The notes: generated from the sequence alone by a model not told the origin. Shown: positions 48,010 to 62,592, numbered from the stretch's first letter. The stretch is DNA of 64,000 bases from Halocaridina rubra (GCA_037179515.1 JAXCGZ010019182.1:1-64000), one strand, 5' to 3'. Numbers and translations: made by a program.

Positions 48010-48480
48010 TACAGTATGATCCATTTTATGATATTTCAATTATTTCCTCGTGTTTAAGTTTTTCAGTTGGTAAAAGCTTCTCCTTTTTTGTGCCGTTTGT
48101 GCGGTTCCCAAACATTTTCTTTGAGCTTTCTAAGCTCTCTTCCCCAGTTCATACTCAAACAAGATTTGTTGCTGAAAAATGTAATGTCAATAGCTGAGAT
48201 TATTCTTGAACCAGAACTTGGAGGTCTCTCATGTGTATATCAATGTAGTATATAATTTGCTTGTAGTTTTATTGTTTAGAATTGTTCATTTTATGATCTT
48301 TAAGTTATTTGCTCTTGTACGTTAGTTTTTACAGTTAGTAAAAGTTTCTCCTTTTATGTACCATTTGTAAGGATGCCAAGCATCTTCTTTGAACTTCTAA
48401 TTTATATGCCAAGTTCAAACGGCAATCAGATTTGTGGCTGATATGTGGATAGGCCATAGCTGCGATTTTTCATTTATCTG
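48010..48480. repeat. Internal tandem sub-repeat within the left arm
   Basis: Blocks about 48018-48200 and 48288-48450 share ccattttatgatatttcaat-like starts, then ttttacagttagtaaaagtt-like and gttcaaacggcaatcagatt-like segments in the same order. The mirrored right arm shows the same two-block arrangement between about 53630 and 53990. Confidence 0.6.
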
Positions 48481-50808
48481 AATATGTAGGGATGACAAAT
48501 TAACACTAGTGTAAAATGTGTAAGAAAACTGTCACTCATTATAAGTCATTGTAGCTGCCTTTTTAGTAGATTTCCACCCTCACGTTATACCATGTTAATG
48601 ACTGCAGGGTTCTCATTCTCTGCATCTCATACCACTTCTTTGTGGAGTCGATATTTCTGACAGATCTTCCCCATCTAACATGGTAATATACGTCTTCTGA
48701 TAGCTACTTTGTCACATCCTCTCTAATATGATGGTGGATATGGCTTTTAAAGAGAAAGCCTTAAGTTTTGGATACTGGTGTAGGAATTATACTACATATC
48801 TTGACAGGGAAAAGGAAAACCTGTGCAGGTTGAGTTTCCCTTTTTCTTTGGAGGTTTTATTTGTTATATTTATAAATATATTTTCCCTTGAAGCATGTTT
48901 TAATTGCTATTAGAAAGAATCAATCCATATCATTTATGTAATTTTCAGGAACTGTGATTTGTCTTACAAACTCTGACACAAAAATTATTTTAAGTTTTAA
49001 TTCTTTGTTGCCAAAGTTCGATGCTTAGAATTAATGTGCCACAATTGCTCATAGTACAATTGAGCCTTATTTGGGACTTCTATTCTATTGTAATAACAGT
49101 TTATGTGCACTTTTGCTGCAGTATTCTTTTGTACCTCTTGTAGGTGATTCCTCTCTATTCCTATTGGATCTGATGCTTGTTCTGTGTAATGTTAAGGAAG
49201 TCTCTTCTTTCTCAGCTTCTTTTCCCACACCTATGTGGGGTCGATGAATGTTCAGAAATTTTTTTGAGATTAATTTGCCTCATCTTGTATACATTTTGAA
49301 TTTTCCTGGAGTTTTAAAAGTACTTTTTAGTATGATCATATTCTGTGTTTGTATTGCCTCACTTTCTAATTTCAAAGACCCTTCTTTTTCTGTTCTTCCT
49401 TAAAACATCAGGAATGCAGTCTTTTCTTTGTTGCAGCAGTCAATGCTTTGTCACATTCATTGGCTTTTAAAGAAATATAAGCGACTACTTTGCATGATAA
49501 TATTGACTTGAGATGTTCAAAGCATTCGCCTTTTATCTTGTTTGGTTATGTTTAAAAGAAAAATGACGAATTTTGGCGCCTTAGTGTATGTTTTGTATAG
49601 GGAAGCTTGTTTTTCTTTGCTACAAAGATATGTGGTTCTATTTACCTAAAGTTTGAGATGGAATATTGAGGTATGAGTTTGATGGAATGTACAGAAGTTA
49701 TTTTAAGATACTAATGATGGTGTACTGTATTCCAAAGAATCTATAGAAGAGTAGCTGTGTATGGATTTAATTATCTTCAAGATTGGAAAATATACTTGTC
49801 TTATCGTCATATAAGATTTCTCACTCAGATTGATGTGGACTTTCTCTTTACATTGCAATATTTGCTTCAGTATCTTCAAGAGTATATAGAACTTTAAGTA
49901 TAGTTATAGAATTTTTAAGTTCAAAATGACATGAATATGATTCTTTATTTTCAGTATTTCTGTGCGAAAAATTAAAGGAAAGAGTGAAGTACTGTTATTT
50001 CAGAATATTTTAATTGATGATACTGCATAAATTCTGAAGACGTACGATTATCCGAAGATGCATTTCATACGTACGATAGATCTTTACATCTACAAACTGT
50101 CTGCGTCCATCCTCATTCGAATGGGGACTCATTGTGACTTGAGACTGCAAATAACATAAATATATAAATGTTGTTGATGCATTGTGCATTCTGAAACATG
50201 TATCCAACCCCCATTCAAATTGGGAAGTGTATGGAACATAGAATAGCCCCCCCCAAAAAAAAAAAATTGTGACAACTTATTTTCCTATGTGGGGGAAATA
50301 TTTATAATTACGAGACTCCTGTGTGAAAGGAGAAAAGATAACGTAACCGTGAAGACACCGCGTACTTAACCCCTTAAATTTTAGGCTAGGTTAATTTTAA
50401 CCCAAGCTAATATTTTGTGGTTCAATGCACTGGGGGTAATTGTAACATAAAGGTATGTCTGGCATAATTTCATATCGGTGTTTTAGTATTAATCATAGTA
50501 GAGGTGTTCGTCTGTTAATGAGGATGTGTCCTATGCTATGAATGAACGATGTGATATAAACATCGGCCATGAGCTACGTGCGTTTACCATGACCGGTTCG
50601 TGAGTCTCTCATTGATGGTTCTTCCACTGTATAAAGCTGGGATGTTCGTAAGCTCAATTACATGCTTTATATAGTGTTTATTTTGTGCCCCCCCCCCACA
50701 GCGAGGTTGTCAATTTTCTTCTCCCCGGCTGCCAGGTCAGTCAATCTGACACCAGATGGCAGTCATTCAGTATATTTGCCATAGTTTTATTTCCCTACAT
50801 GTCGGCAA

Positions 50809-51031
50809 GCCTCCTGGCTAGTACAGTGGTAACGCGCTGGCCTCGCATTCGCGAGGTCGACGGATCGCGCCTCGTCCAGGCAAGACTTTAAGCTGTTTAC
50901 TGGGGAGGTTACTGCTGTGGCTGAGCACCAGTGGGGGTTGGGGCCTGTGCCGGTTGGCGACCACCCTATGGGTCCTCCATGACCCGTTCCACCCATCCGT
51001 GGGTGGAGAATCTTAAAAAAAAAAAAAAAAT
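50809..51031 (+). mobile_element. tRNA-derived SINE, family 1, copy 2
   Basis: The head gcctcctggctagtacagtg, gtaacgcgctggcctcgcat and the B-box-like gaggtcgacggatcgcgcct are followed by tttaagctgtttactgggga. The 3' end ggtgg(a) gaatctt runs into a 17-A tail (about 51014-51030). It sits in the spacer of the large inverted repeat, only on one side, so it inserted after that structure formed or in the unpaired spacer. Confidence 0.85.
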
Positions 51032-52110
51032 GCAGTTTAGCTAGCTTGACATCAGATGATGGCAGTCACTGCTTTAAATCACAATGTGTATGCCTTTACT
51101 TCTAAACATCCTTGATGTTTCGGCACTGCCACCGTCTCAAGCTACCAAGACTACTCTGAATCGACATTGACGGGAAAAAAAAAATTTGGGGGGGGGCATA
51201 CGACTTTACTAAATTAAAATGGTAGAGGCAGTTCCACTGTATAAACCGTGGGCTTCTGAATATCACAGCTTTACATAGTGGAAGATGATTGGCACTAGAT
51301 CGCAGTTCCACATCGAGTCCGTCATACAAGCTTTAAAATTAATGACTGCCATCTAGTGTCAAGCTAATCTCAATATGGCAGTTCCCCCCCCCAAAAAAAA
51401 AAATTATTAACATACTCTAGCACAATACTAGAGCAAGTTACACTACAAAGCGTGCAATTGGGCTTATGAATATCCCAGCTTTATATAGTGGAAGAATCAT
51501 CAATGAAACTCCCGAACCGTTCATAGTAAACGCAAGTCGCACATAGAATGGTCGGTTTATTTCACATCGTTTATTCATAGCTAAGGTGTCATCATCATTA
51601 ACAGACGAACACCTCTTGGTTAATACTAAAACACCGATATCAAATTATGCCAGAGATTTTTATGTGACAATTAACCCCCCTATAGGAATGTAAGTTCTTA
51701 AACTAATTTTTTTTTTTTTGGGGGGGAGGGGGGGCTATTCTGTTCCATATACTTCCCCCATTGAATTGGGGTTGGATACAGGTTTCAGAATGCATTGCAT
51801 CAACAACATTTATATATTTATGTCATTTCCAAGCTCAAGTCACAATAAGTCCCCCATTCGAATGAGGATGGACACAGACAGTTTGTAGCTGTAAAGATCT
51901 ATTGTATGTATGAAATGCATCTTCGGGTAATCGCACATCTTCAGAATTTATGCAGTACCATCAATTAAAATATACTGAAATAACAGTACTTCACTCTTTC
52001 CTTTAATTTTACGCACAGTATAACTGTACTTAATTAAAAGTGTATACTCTTGAAGATACTGAGGCAAATACTGCAATGTAAAGAAAGTCCACATCAATCT
52101 TAGTGACAAA

Positions 52111-52340
52111 TCTGATAACTACGGTAAGTTCCGGTTTTACGTCACGGACTCCCTTATCAACCAAGGGCTAGGACGGTTGCCTTCTTGCGAAAGACTTGTT
52201 TTGGCAGATGTAATCCTTACGCTGAGTGCATGCCTTTGCTAACCTCAGACCGTGACGGGGCGCGAACTCACGACCTGACGCCTCAGAGTCGGAGACGCTA
52301 CCAACTGAGCCACAGCGACTACTCTGATAACTACGGTAAG
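52111..52340 (-). mobile_element. SINE family 2, full-length copy with 18-bp target-site duplication
   Basis: The SINE is 52129-52322 on the minus strand. The head is gtcgctgtggctcagttggt + agcg (A box), then ggtcgtgagttcgcgccccg (B box). The body has atctgccaaaacaagtcttt and the tail gggagtccgtgacgtaaaac + cgg. Exact duplicates tctgataactacggtaag lie at 52111-52128 and 52323-52340. No poly(A) tail. It is present only in the right arm of the large inverted repeat. Confidence 0.9.
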
Positions 52341-54460
52341 ACAAGTATATTTTCCAATCTTGAATAAAATAAAATCCATACACAGCTACTCTTCTATAGA
52401 CTCTGTAAATTCCATCAAAATCATACCTCAATATTCCATCTCAAACTTTCGATACATAGAACCACATATCTTTGTAGCAAAGAAAAACAAGCTTCCCTAT
52501 ACAAAACATACACTAAGGTGCCAAAATTCGTCATTTTTCTTTTAAACATAACCAAACAGATAAAAGGCAAATGCTTTGAACATCTCAAGTCAATATCATG
52601 CAAAGTAGTCGCTTATATTTTCTTTAAAAGCCAATGAATGTGACAAAGCATTGACTGCTGCAACAAAGACTGCATTTCTGATGTTTTAGAGAAGAACAGA
52701 GAAAGAAGGGTCTTTGAAATATAATTATACTAAACAGTAGAGTACTTATAAAACTCCAGGAAAATTCAAAATGTATACATGAGGCAAATTAGTCTCACAA
52801 AAGTTTCTAAACATTCTTCGACCCCACAGAGATGTGGGAAAAGAAGCTGAGAAAGCAGAGTTCCTTCACATTAAGCAGAACAGACATCAGATCCAACAGG
52901 AATAGAGAGGCATCACCTACAAGAGGTACAAAAGAATACTGAAGCAAAAGTGCACATACACTTATTACACTAGAAAAGAAGTCCCAAATAAGGCTCACTT
53001 GTACTATGAGAAATTGTGGCACATTACTTCTAAGCATCGAACTTTGTCAACAAAGAAATAAAACTTAAAATAATTTTTGTGTCAAAGTTTGTAAGACCAA
53101 TCACAGTTCCTAAAATTACATAAATGACATAGAGTGATTCTTTCTAATAGCAATTCAAAAATGCTTCAAGGGAGAATATATTTATAAATATAACAAATAA
53201 AACCTCCAAAGCAAAGGAGAAACTCAACCTGCACAAGTTTTTTTTCCTTTTGCCTGTCAAGATATGTAGAATAATTCCTACACCAATATCCAAAACTTAA
53301 GGCTTTCTCTTTAAAAGCCATATCCCCCATATCATATTAAAGAGGATCTGAGAGAAAAGTAGCTATCAGAATAAAACGTATATTACCGTGTTAGGTGGAG
53401 AAGAGCTGTCAGAAATATCAACTCCACAAAGTGGTATGAGATGAAGAGAATGAGAACACCGCAGTCATGAACATGGCATAACTTGAGGGTGGAAATCTAC
53501 TAAAAAAGCAGTTACAATGACTTATAATAAGCGAGAGTTTTCTTAAACATTTTACAGTAGTGTAAACTTGTCATCCCTACATTTTCTGATAAATGAAAAA
53601 TCTCCCCTATGGCCTATCCATTTATCAGCCACAAACCTGATTGCCGTTTGAACTTGGCATATAAAAGGAGAAGCTTTTACTAACTGAAAAAGCTAAAGTA
53701 CAAGAGCAAATAATTCAAAGATAAAAAATGAACAATTCTAAAAAACAATACTACAAGCAAATTATATACTACATTGATATACACATGAGACCTTCAAGTT
53801 CTGGTTCAAGAATAATCTCAGCTATTGACATTACATTTTTCAGCAACAAATCTTGTTTGAGTATGAGCTGGGAAAGAAAACTAAGAAACCTCAATAAAAA
53901 TGTTTGGCAACCGTATAAACGGCACAGAAGAAGAGAAACTTTTACCAACTGAAAAACTTAAACACGAGGAAATAATTGAAATATCATAAATTCGATAATT
54001 CTGTAAAGCCCTACACATCAAAAAAGAAATAAAGTTGGAAAGTCAAGGGATTAGGATTAATGTACCAATCTGCAATACATGGTAGTTCCAATAGTCTTGC
54101 ACAAAGCCTAAAGGGGATATACCTTATATGATGAGAATTTGTTTAGAAAGTAATAATAAGTACAGAATTACTTAAAACAGTGAAATCCTGAGGCTGTAAA
54201 AACAAACACAACAAACTTCACTAGTCATGATGCACCCAGATACTTTACTGGCAAGAAACAAAAGTAGGTTTGCAAATCTATGGAGAAGGAAGTTCTAGAA
54301 AACAATGAGCATGTTTTGTACCGTTATATTTTCAGTAACTTTTAAGAAGGTACAGCTTTGTGAGTGAAAGAATTAAGATGTAGTGTCCAAAGTCACTCAT
54401 AAGACACAATAAGAAAGTACATAAACTCGCCAGAATGTAGAAGAGGCAAAACTGTACATA

Positions 54461-56890
<2,430 letters not shown>

Positions 56891-57029
56891 ACATGTACGT
56901 AATATCATTATTATTACGAATTTGTAATTAAACCATTATTTTTACAATAAATAATGTAGTTTTGGTTGAATGAACAAGAGTTAATTAAAGATTCTCTCTC
57001 TCTCTCTCCAACATTCTATTCTACCCAAT

Positions 57030-57264
57030 AGGTTGGGTGTATATATAATGTATAATGATGATGATCTTTTCTTATTGTAATCCTCTTTGTACTGGTGGAA
57101 GAAGCCTCCATGGGTGCGTATTTACTATATTAAAAAAAAAAAAAAAATAATAATAATAATATAGTAAATAAGCGCCGAGGAGACTTCTTCCACCAGTACA
57201 AAGAGGATTACGATAAGAAAATATCATCATCATTATACATTATATATACACCCACCCTACCTCT
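57030..57264. repeat. Foldback of two LINE 3' tails (~100-bp arms)
   Basis: The left arm 57030-57131 includes gggtgtatatataatgtata, taatcctctttgtactggtg and gaagaagcctcc. The right arm 57162-57264 is its reverse complement with few mismatches. The centre is a run of A followed by (taa)n. The right arm continues seamlessly into a minus-strand LINE C-terminus, so each arm is a LINE 3' UTR joined tail to tail. Confidence 0.8.
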
Positions 57265-57780
57265 GTCATATGTCTATCTAATCTACATTTGAAGGTGTCT
57301 AAGTAATACAATTCAGAATCTGAATTCCAGATCAAAACTTAGCATGAGGGTCTGCCCCAATCTTTTTTCTCTCTTTATTTAATTTTCGTGCTTTTCCCTC
57401 CAATTCCCTTATATCCTTAATCCCCTCCCTTTTTTTCCCCTCCTAAAAAAAAAAAAAGGGTACTGGCATTTATTATCCTACTAGGAATACTCTACGGTAT
57501 CACCAAGCCAATTTTCACCAATTTCCCTTCTGAACCTAAATTTATCAAGATTAAATCCATTACCCATTACGAGTTCTGGTTAGATCATGAATTTTTAAAA
57601 CTTTATTAATATCACCCTTGTTAATCCCTTTAAACCATTTATACACCTCAATCATATCCCCCCTAACTCTGTGCCTCTCTAGAGAATGTAGATTAAGTTT
57701 TTTTAATCTGCCATATGGTAGATTTAGGCATTGCAAAATAAATTTTTTTTTTTCGTTTTTTAGTCTTGCTTTGGTTATTT
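57165..57780 (-). mobile_element. CR1-like LINE C-terminal fragment and 3' UTR
   Basis: Minus-strand translation in pieces: LPYGRLKKLNLHSLERHRVR, then GDMIEVYKWFKGINKGDINK and VLKIHDLTRTR. After frameshifts come FRREIGENWLGDTVEYS and YLDTFKCRLDRHMTEVG. This is the post-RT region of the CR1/jockey group, from a different subfamily than the 27- and 46-kb copies. The insert-like A/T-rich block 57345-57470 interrupts it. Confidence 0.8.
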
Positions 57781-57799
57781 ATAATTCTTATTTTATCTT

Positions 57800-58199
57800 T
57801 GTATACATTTGCAGATAGAGGTTCGTTCTCCTGTATCCTCCTCCTCTTCTACCACATAAATTACTTGCTCACTGCCACCATGCATGTCCCAGTGTACTGT
57901 ATAACTGTTGCCCACTGCATAATAAAGTATAGTAATGAATGTTAATTTCTAGCTGTAAAGTGAATATGAATATCTTTTGTATGCTCTTAAAAATAGATAC
58001 AGGGCTTTCTGCTTTGCTATGTAGTAATAAAATGTTTCTTACTTATCTTATATCTTTGGCATGGTGCGTCTATGTAAGGTTTGGAACGTATCTATGCCCT
58101 TTATCATTGTTTCCTATGGAAAATAACTCGTTTTTTCAAGCGATTTTCCATTTACCCGACCCTTCTGAGAACCTATCTAGGCATTATTCTGAGAACTAG

Positions 58200-58200
<1 letters not shown>
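57800..58200. other. Unassigned stretch between LINE fragment and (TA)n
   Basis: No gene or element recognised. Confidence 0.4.
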
Positions 58201-58260
<60 letters not shown>

Positions 58261-58270
58261 TATATATATC
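58201..58270. repeat. (TA)n microsatellite
   Basis: About 27 TA units with one break near 58256. Confidence 0.95.
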
Positions 58271-58489
58271 AAAAGATTGTAAGGACGGGGTATGATCAAT
58301 CACTTTAAACTTAAGTAGACTACTCGATAATCCATATATCAACGCCTGAAGTACATATTACTACAGTTAAAAAAATATACTGAGTAATCTTGGTACTAAA
58401 GGCACACTGTATATGACTGACACATTGATATAGGTAAAAATTACAGTGTGGTTGGACGTATAAATGTGATATACAGCCTCCACCAAAGA

Positions 58490-59395
58490 TAAAATTTGTT
58501 ACTTTGTACATCGAATAAAGTTTATATATTGCAAACGATGTAAAAAAAAAAATAAAAAATAAAGGTAATTTGCTAACACGGTGCCAGACTCAGCATGAAA
58601 AGTATTATTACACCTCTCGGTCCACTACATGTTATTTGAATTTTCGTGCAACTTTACGGAAACGCATGTATCAGAGTAAGCTTACTATGAAAAAGTTATG
58701 TTAAAATACGTTTTATGCACCCTTTCCATAGGCTACGAAAAAAAAAAGTAATTTTCGAGAAAAAAATCACATTACACAGAAACTTACCATAAAAATCGGG
58801 CATTTTATTATTTTTTTTACAATTGCACCCTTCTCACTTTAGAGGTGAACAGTATCTTTTTCATATGGTTTGTGTGTGTTTTGAATGAATATGACCATAA
58901 AACTAATCGGAATTTATATGCTAACCTATCCTAATCTAACTACTGTATATATAAAAAAAATATCAGTGACAAATTTCAAGGTCACATTCAATCCCAAACA
59001 TAGGAAAAATGTCGTAAAGTACAGTACTACTTTTTAGGTTAGGTTAGCACATATTTTCTGACGGTTTTCAAGGTTATATTCATTCAAAACACACCAGAAA
59101 TCATAAAAACAAGGCAATTTGCACCTCCAAATTGAAATGGAAGTAATTATAAAAATTTACCAAAAATTTAGTACAAAAATAGAGAAGGTGCATAAAACGA
59201 ATCTTAACTAAATTTGTTACTTTTTTCATCGAATGAAGTTTATATATTGCACACGAATTCGGAAAAAATATATAATCTGCTAACAAGGTGCCAGATTCAG
59301 CATGAATCCTTATTAGACCTCTCGGTCGACTACGTCTGTATTTTTGCACAACTTTGTAAAAACGCATTTACTTGAGTAAAATAACTGTACTAAAT
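58490..59395. repeat. Dispersed direct repeat, two ~200-bp copies
   Basis: 58490-58700 and 59205-59395 share aaatttgttactttgtacat-type starts, aagtttatatattgcaaacg, ggtgccagactcagcatgaa and cctctcggtccactac in the same order. A further related segment with ttttcaaggttatattcatt lies between them. Non-coding; element class unknown. Confidence 0.75.
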
Positions 59396-59600
59396 TTATA
59401 ATTAATGACTGTACCAGCACGTTTAACTCACCAAATACTCTTAAAATTGATTATCTATACATCAAACAAAATGACAAAACTACGCACTACTTTCACCACG
59501 AACTTTCTCGTGCAACTAATACCAAGTACCAAAGAAAGCAGTGTTGCCAGATAAATATTACCAAAAATAGAGGATATTGAACTAATAAGTAGCAAACTAT

Positions 59601-59796
59601 TGAATCCCCTCCTCTGTATTTTCTCTTCCCAGAGTATTTTGTCTTGATTTAGCCACTCCCCTTATAAGTGGTAAATGGCTCTTGTATGTAGATAGACATA
59701 CTACACACATGAGCCATCTCTCCCCTTATAAGGAGAGTGGCTGAATCAAAGCCATATATTCTGACTCTTTGGGAAGAGTAAATACAGAGGATTCCC
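59601..59796. repeat. Foldback element, ~95-bp arms, almost no loop
   Basis: The left arm has cctctgtattttctcttccc, then gatttagccactccccttat and atggctcttgtatgtag. The right arm is its reverse complement with mismatches: catgagccatctctcccctt, then gagtggctgaatc and gggaagagtaaatacagagg. It resembles a foldback MITE. No clear target-site duplication found. Confidence 0.8.
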
Positions 59797-59881
59797 AGTC
59801 CCCTAGCTACAATCATTTAGTCGACTCTCACGACACGCAGAGGACCACGGAGGACGTACTCTAGCCCCCTTCCCTCGAGGG

Positions 59882-59883
<2 letters not shown>

Positions 59884-59955
<72 letters not shown>
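59884..59955. repeat. (TA)n microsatellite
   Basis: About 35 TA units, preceded by a G+C-rich stretch (ctagcccccttccctcgagg). Confidence 0.97.
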
Positions 59956-59961
<6 letters not shown>

Positions 59962-60518
59962 AAATCCGCAAATACTTTCATTTACCTAAAATTTAAAATT
60001 GTGATCGTATTGTTTAAAATAATTTAGTCTTTAGAAAGGTTCTAAGCATTCAAAATTCATCTTCACACAAACTATAGTAATTTTGATTAAGATTCATGTT
60101 ATGAACCCCTTCCATAGCCTACCAAGAAATCAGTGTTACCACCACTTCCTGAATGTGCTGTGCAGCTCTATAATCACTCAAATTCACCCTATTAAAGTAT
60201 ATAAAGCTTCAAATCAGTTAGTTTTTGTTAGTTAGGCAATGTTAGGGTAATTTAGGTTAGGCTGGTTCAATATTTAAGTAGCCATGGCCACCCAACAATG
60301 TCGGCCCTAACACAAAAATTAATGATTTCCAAGAAAACAATTATCAGATTAATTCAAAACACATCACCACCTATTAGAGAAAATAGTTTATTCTAAACTC
60401 TGAAGGGGTGCACAAAAACGAATCTTAACCATAATTTACACAAGTTTTCTAGATCACATTCATTATAAAGCCAATAGAAAAAATATCGTCAATCACTATT
60501 ACTTAGATTAGCTTAGAG

Positions 60519-61712
60519 TTGGTTACCATACATTCCATAGGTTTTCAAGGTCTCATTCATTCAGAACAACACAGAGTTAAGATTTGTTTTATGCATCCGT
60601 TCCATAGCCTACCCATGAAATCAGTTTTACCAACACTTCCTGAAATGTGTAGAGCAGATGCATACACACAAAATTACCATATTAGAATATGTAAGGGTTC
60701 AAATTGACTTACGTTAGGTTAGTTTTGTTAGGTAAGGTTAGACTGGGTTTGGTTATATTAAATAATATAAATACCAACCACCACACCAAAGACATAATAC
60801 ATCAACACAAGGCTACAGATCACAGTGTGAAATTTATGTGGATACCATCTCACATTGGCATATGTCTCAATGAAAGTGCTGATAAGCTTTCCAAAGACAG
60901 ATTAAACAAGGACATGATTGATTCTGAGGCTGCTATGAGTTTAAGAAGAATCAAGGGTGTACTGACAAGTAAAAAGATACAGTGGGAACTTGAGAACATT
61001 CAGAAAATGATAGATAATGGAAGTGAAAGCATGCAACACTGCTACAGTTTATGAAAACACTAATACATCTTATTATGGTAGAGCAACCACCAGAGTGGAC
61101 ACCTTTGTTATGCGTTTAAGGTTAGGTTATAAGTATTACTGGCAGTTTGTAAATGGCGGAAATGGAATACCTTGCAAACTTTGTAATGCAGAAAATTGTC
61201 ATTCATTGCAATATTATTTATGTTCTTGTCCAAAAATTGAGGAATATCGGAATCCTAATATTGTAGAAGCTACTATGCAAGCTTGCAATATGATTAATGC
61301 AAATGTCATACCTGCCATCCTAAGGAAGTACAAGCTGTTCACACTTAGATCCTAGTTTGTTGTGAGACCTTGTAGGTCAGTTAGGTGGGTGTAACAGCAT
61401 GCTGTCTGCTCCCTTTGATGTATATTCATATCAATAAACCATTTGAACTGAATTTGGTTACCATACATTTTCCGTAGGTTTTCAAGGTCACATTCATTCA
61501 GAACAACACAGAGTTAAGAGTCGTTTTATCATCCCTTCCATAGCCTACCCGAGAAATCAGTGTTACCAACACTTCCAGACCTGTGTAGAGCAGAGGCATA
61601 CACACAAAATTACCATATTAAGATATGTAAGGGTTCAAATTGACTTACGTTGGGTTAGTTTTGTTAGGTAAGGTTAGCCTGGGTTAGGTTATATTATATA
61701 AATACAACCGCC
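60519..61712. repeat. ~260-bp direct repeats flanking a LINE fragment
   Basis: Left 60519-60795 and right 61454-61712 both read ttggttaccatacatt, then ttcattcagaacaacacaga, ccatagcctaccc, cacacaaaattaccatatta and gggttcaaattgacttacgt. A more diverged third copy lies around 60080-60300. The LINE fragment sits exactly between the two close copies. Confidence 0.78.
60796..61445 (+). mobile_element. LINE fragment: end of RNase H, Cys/His finger, 3' end
   Basis: 60796-61050 encodes DHSVKFMWIPSHIGICLNES + ADKLSKDRL, the last RNase H motifs, with the His and final Asp kept. After a frameshift, 61050-61352 encodes TRVDTFVMRLRLGYKYYWQF and the finger CKLCNAENCHSLQYYLCSCP. The 3' end carries caataaaccatttgaactga. 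It is related in layout to the 7.9-kb element but clearly a different subfamily (AT-rich, diverged). Confidence 0.82.
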
Positions 61713-62360
61713 ACCCACCAAAATCAGCCCTAACGCACACACACAAAAGGTGATATTCGAGAAAAACAAGTGTTTGATTACTTTGGAGCACATCAAAACA
61801 CATCCAAAAAAGAAAAAAAACATAACTTAGTCCAAAAAACTGAAGATTAGCATTAGAAACATTAGGAAAAATATATTTCACCTCCAAATTGAGCCGAGCA
61901 CAATAATAAAAGTATACAATTTATTGGGTTGCATTTTCGATTAGCAACTTATTTGCTCTTGAATGGTGCAATGATGCCCTTAAGAGCTTGGTGGTGGGTT
62001 ATAAAATAAATAATTGGACCCAAGTCGGTTGGTCAGAGTTAAACCTTTCTTGTAATTATTTATTTTTACACCTTCAGCAAGTTGATAATTGACAAAATAT
62101 GTAAAAACCACAACTCGTGTCCTTTCTTGGGTAAAATCTGTTTAAACCAAGCTCGAAAATCACGAAAAAGCGAGAAGGGTACTCGTTGAGGTTGAAAATT
62201 ACATATAAAATGTATTTCCATGAAGTACAGTACAGATTTCAGCACTGCATTTCTTCATGTGGTACTCTACGGCTTATGCTATATAAGATTCTTATTCAGA
62301 ATAACTCATACTAAATATGTAAATACTTTAACTCATATTCCACAACAAATTTTCCCAAAA
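61713..62360. other. Intergenic, unassigned
   Basis: Contains a cacctccaaattgagc segment also found near 59125, so it probably belongs to the same dispersed repeat. No gene found. Confidence 0.4.
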
Positions 62361-62369
62361 TGCATTCCG

Positions 62370-62446
62370 GCGCATGGTTGCCAGGTTTGTAATTTTAAGG
62401 ACAGTTTTGTCCTTTTTTATATCCATTGTCTTTTTCCTAATAAAAA

Positions 62447-62532
<86 letters not shown>

Positions 62533-62592
62533 TTTTTTTCATAAATACAATTTTTTAAGGTGAATGTCTTGATGCTCATGTCTGGCAACCTT
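62370..62592. mobile_element. Possible small MITE with (TA)n core
   Basis: atggttgccaggt (about 62374) and its inverted counterpart tctggcaaccttgc (about 62580) flank a short AT-rich body with a (TA)n tract at 62447-62527. The terminal match is only about 10 bp, so this is tentative. Confidence 0.4.

Larger units (their letters stand above)
47497..54460. repeat. Large imperfect inverted repeat, arms ~3.1-3.3 kb
   Basis: Left arm 47497-50769, right arm 51341-54460 (reverse complement), spacer about 0.57 kb. Anchor pairs include tgtacagttttgcc (about 47499) with ggcaaaactgtaca (about 54446); ttgtaggtgattcctctcta with tagagaggcatcacctacaa; gaggatgtgtc/gacgaacacctct around 50500 and 51610; and gatggcagtcatt with aatgactgccatc at the inner ends. 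Arms differ by many substitutions and indels, so the duplication is not very recent. No conserved protein frame was found in either arm. Confidence 0.88.
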
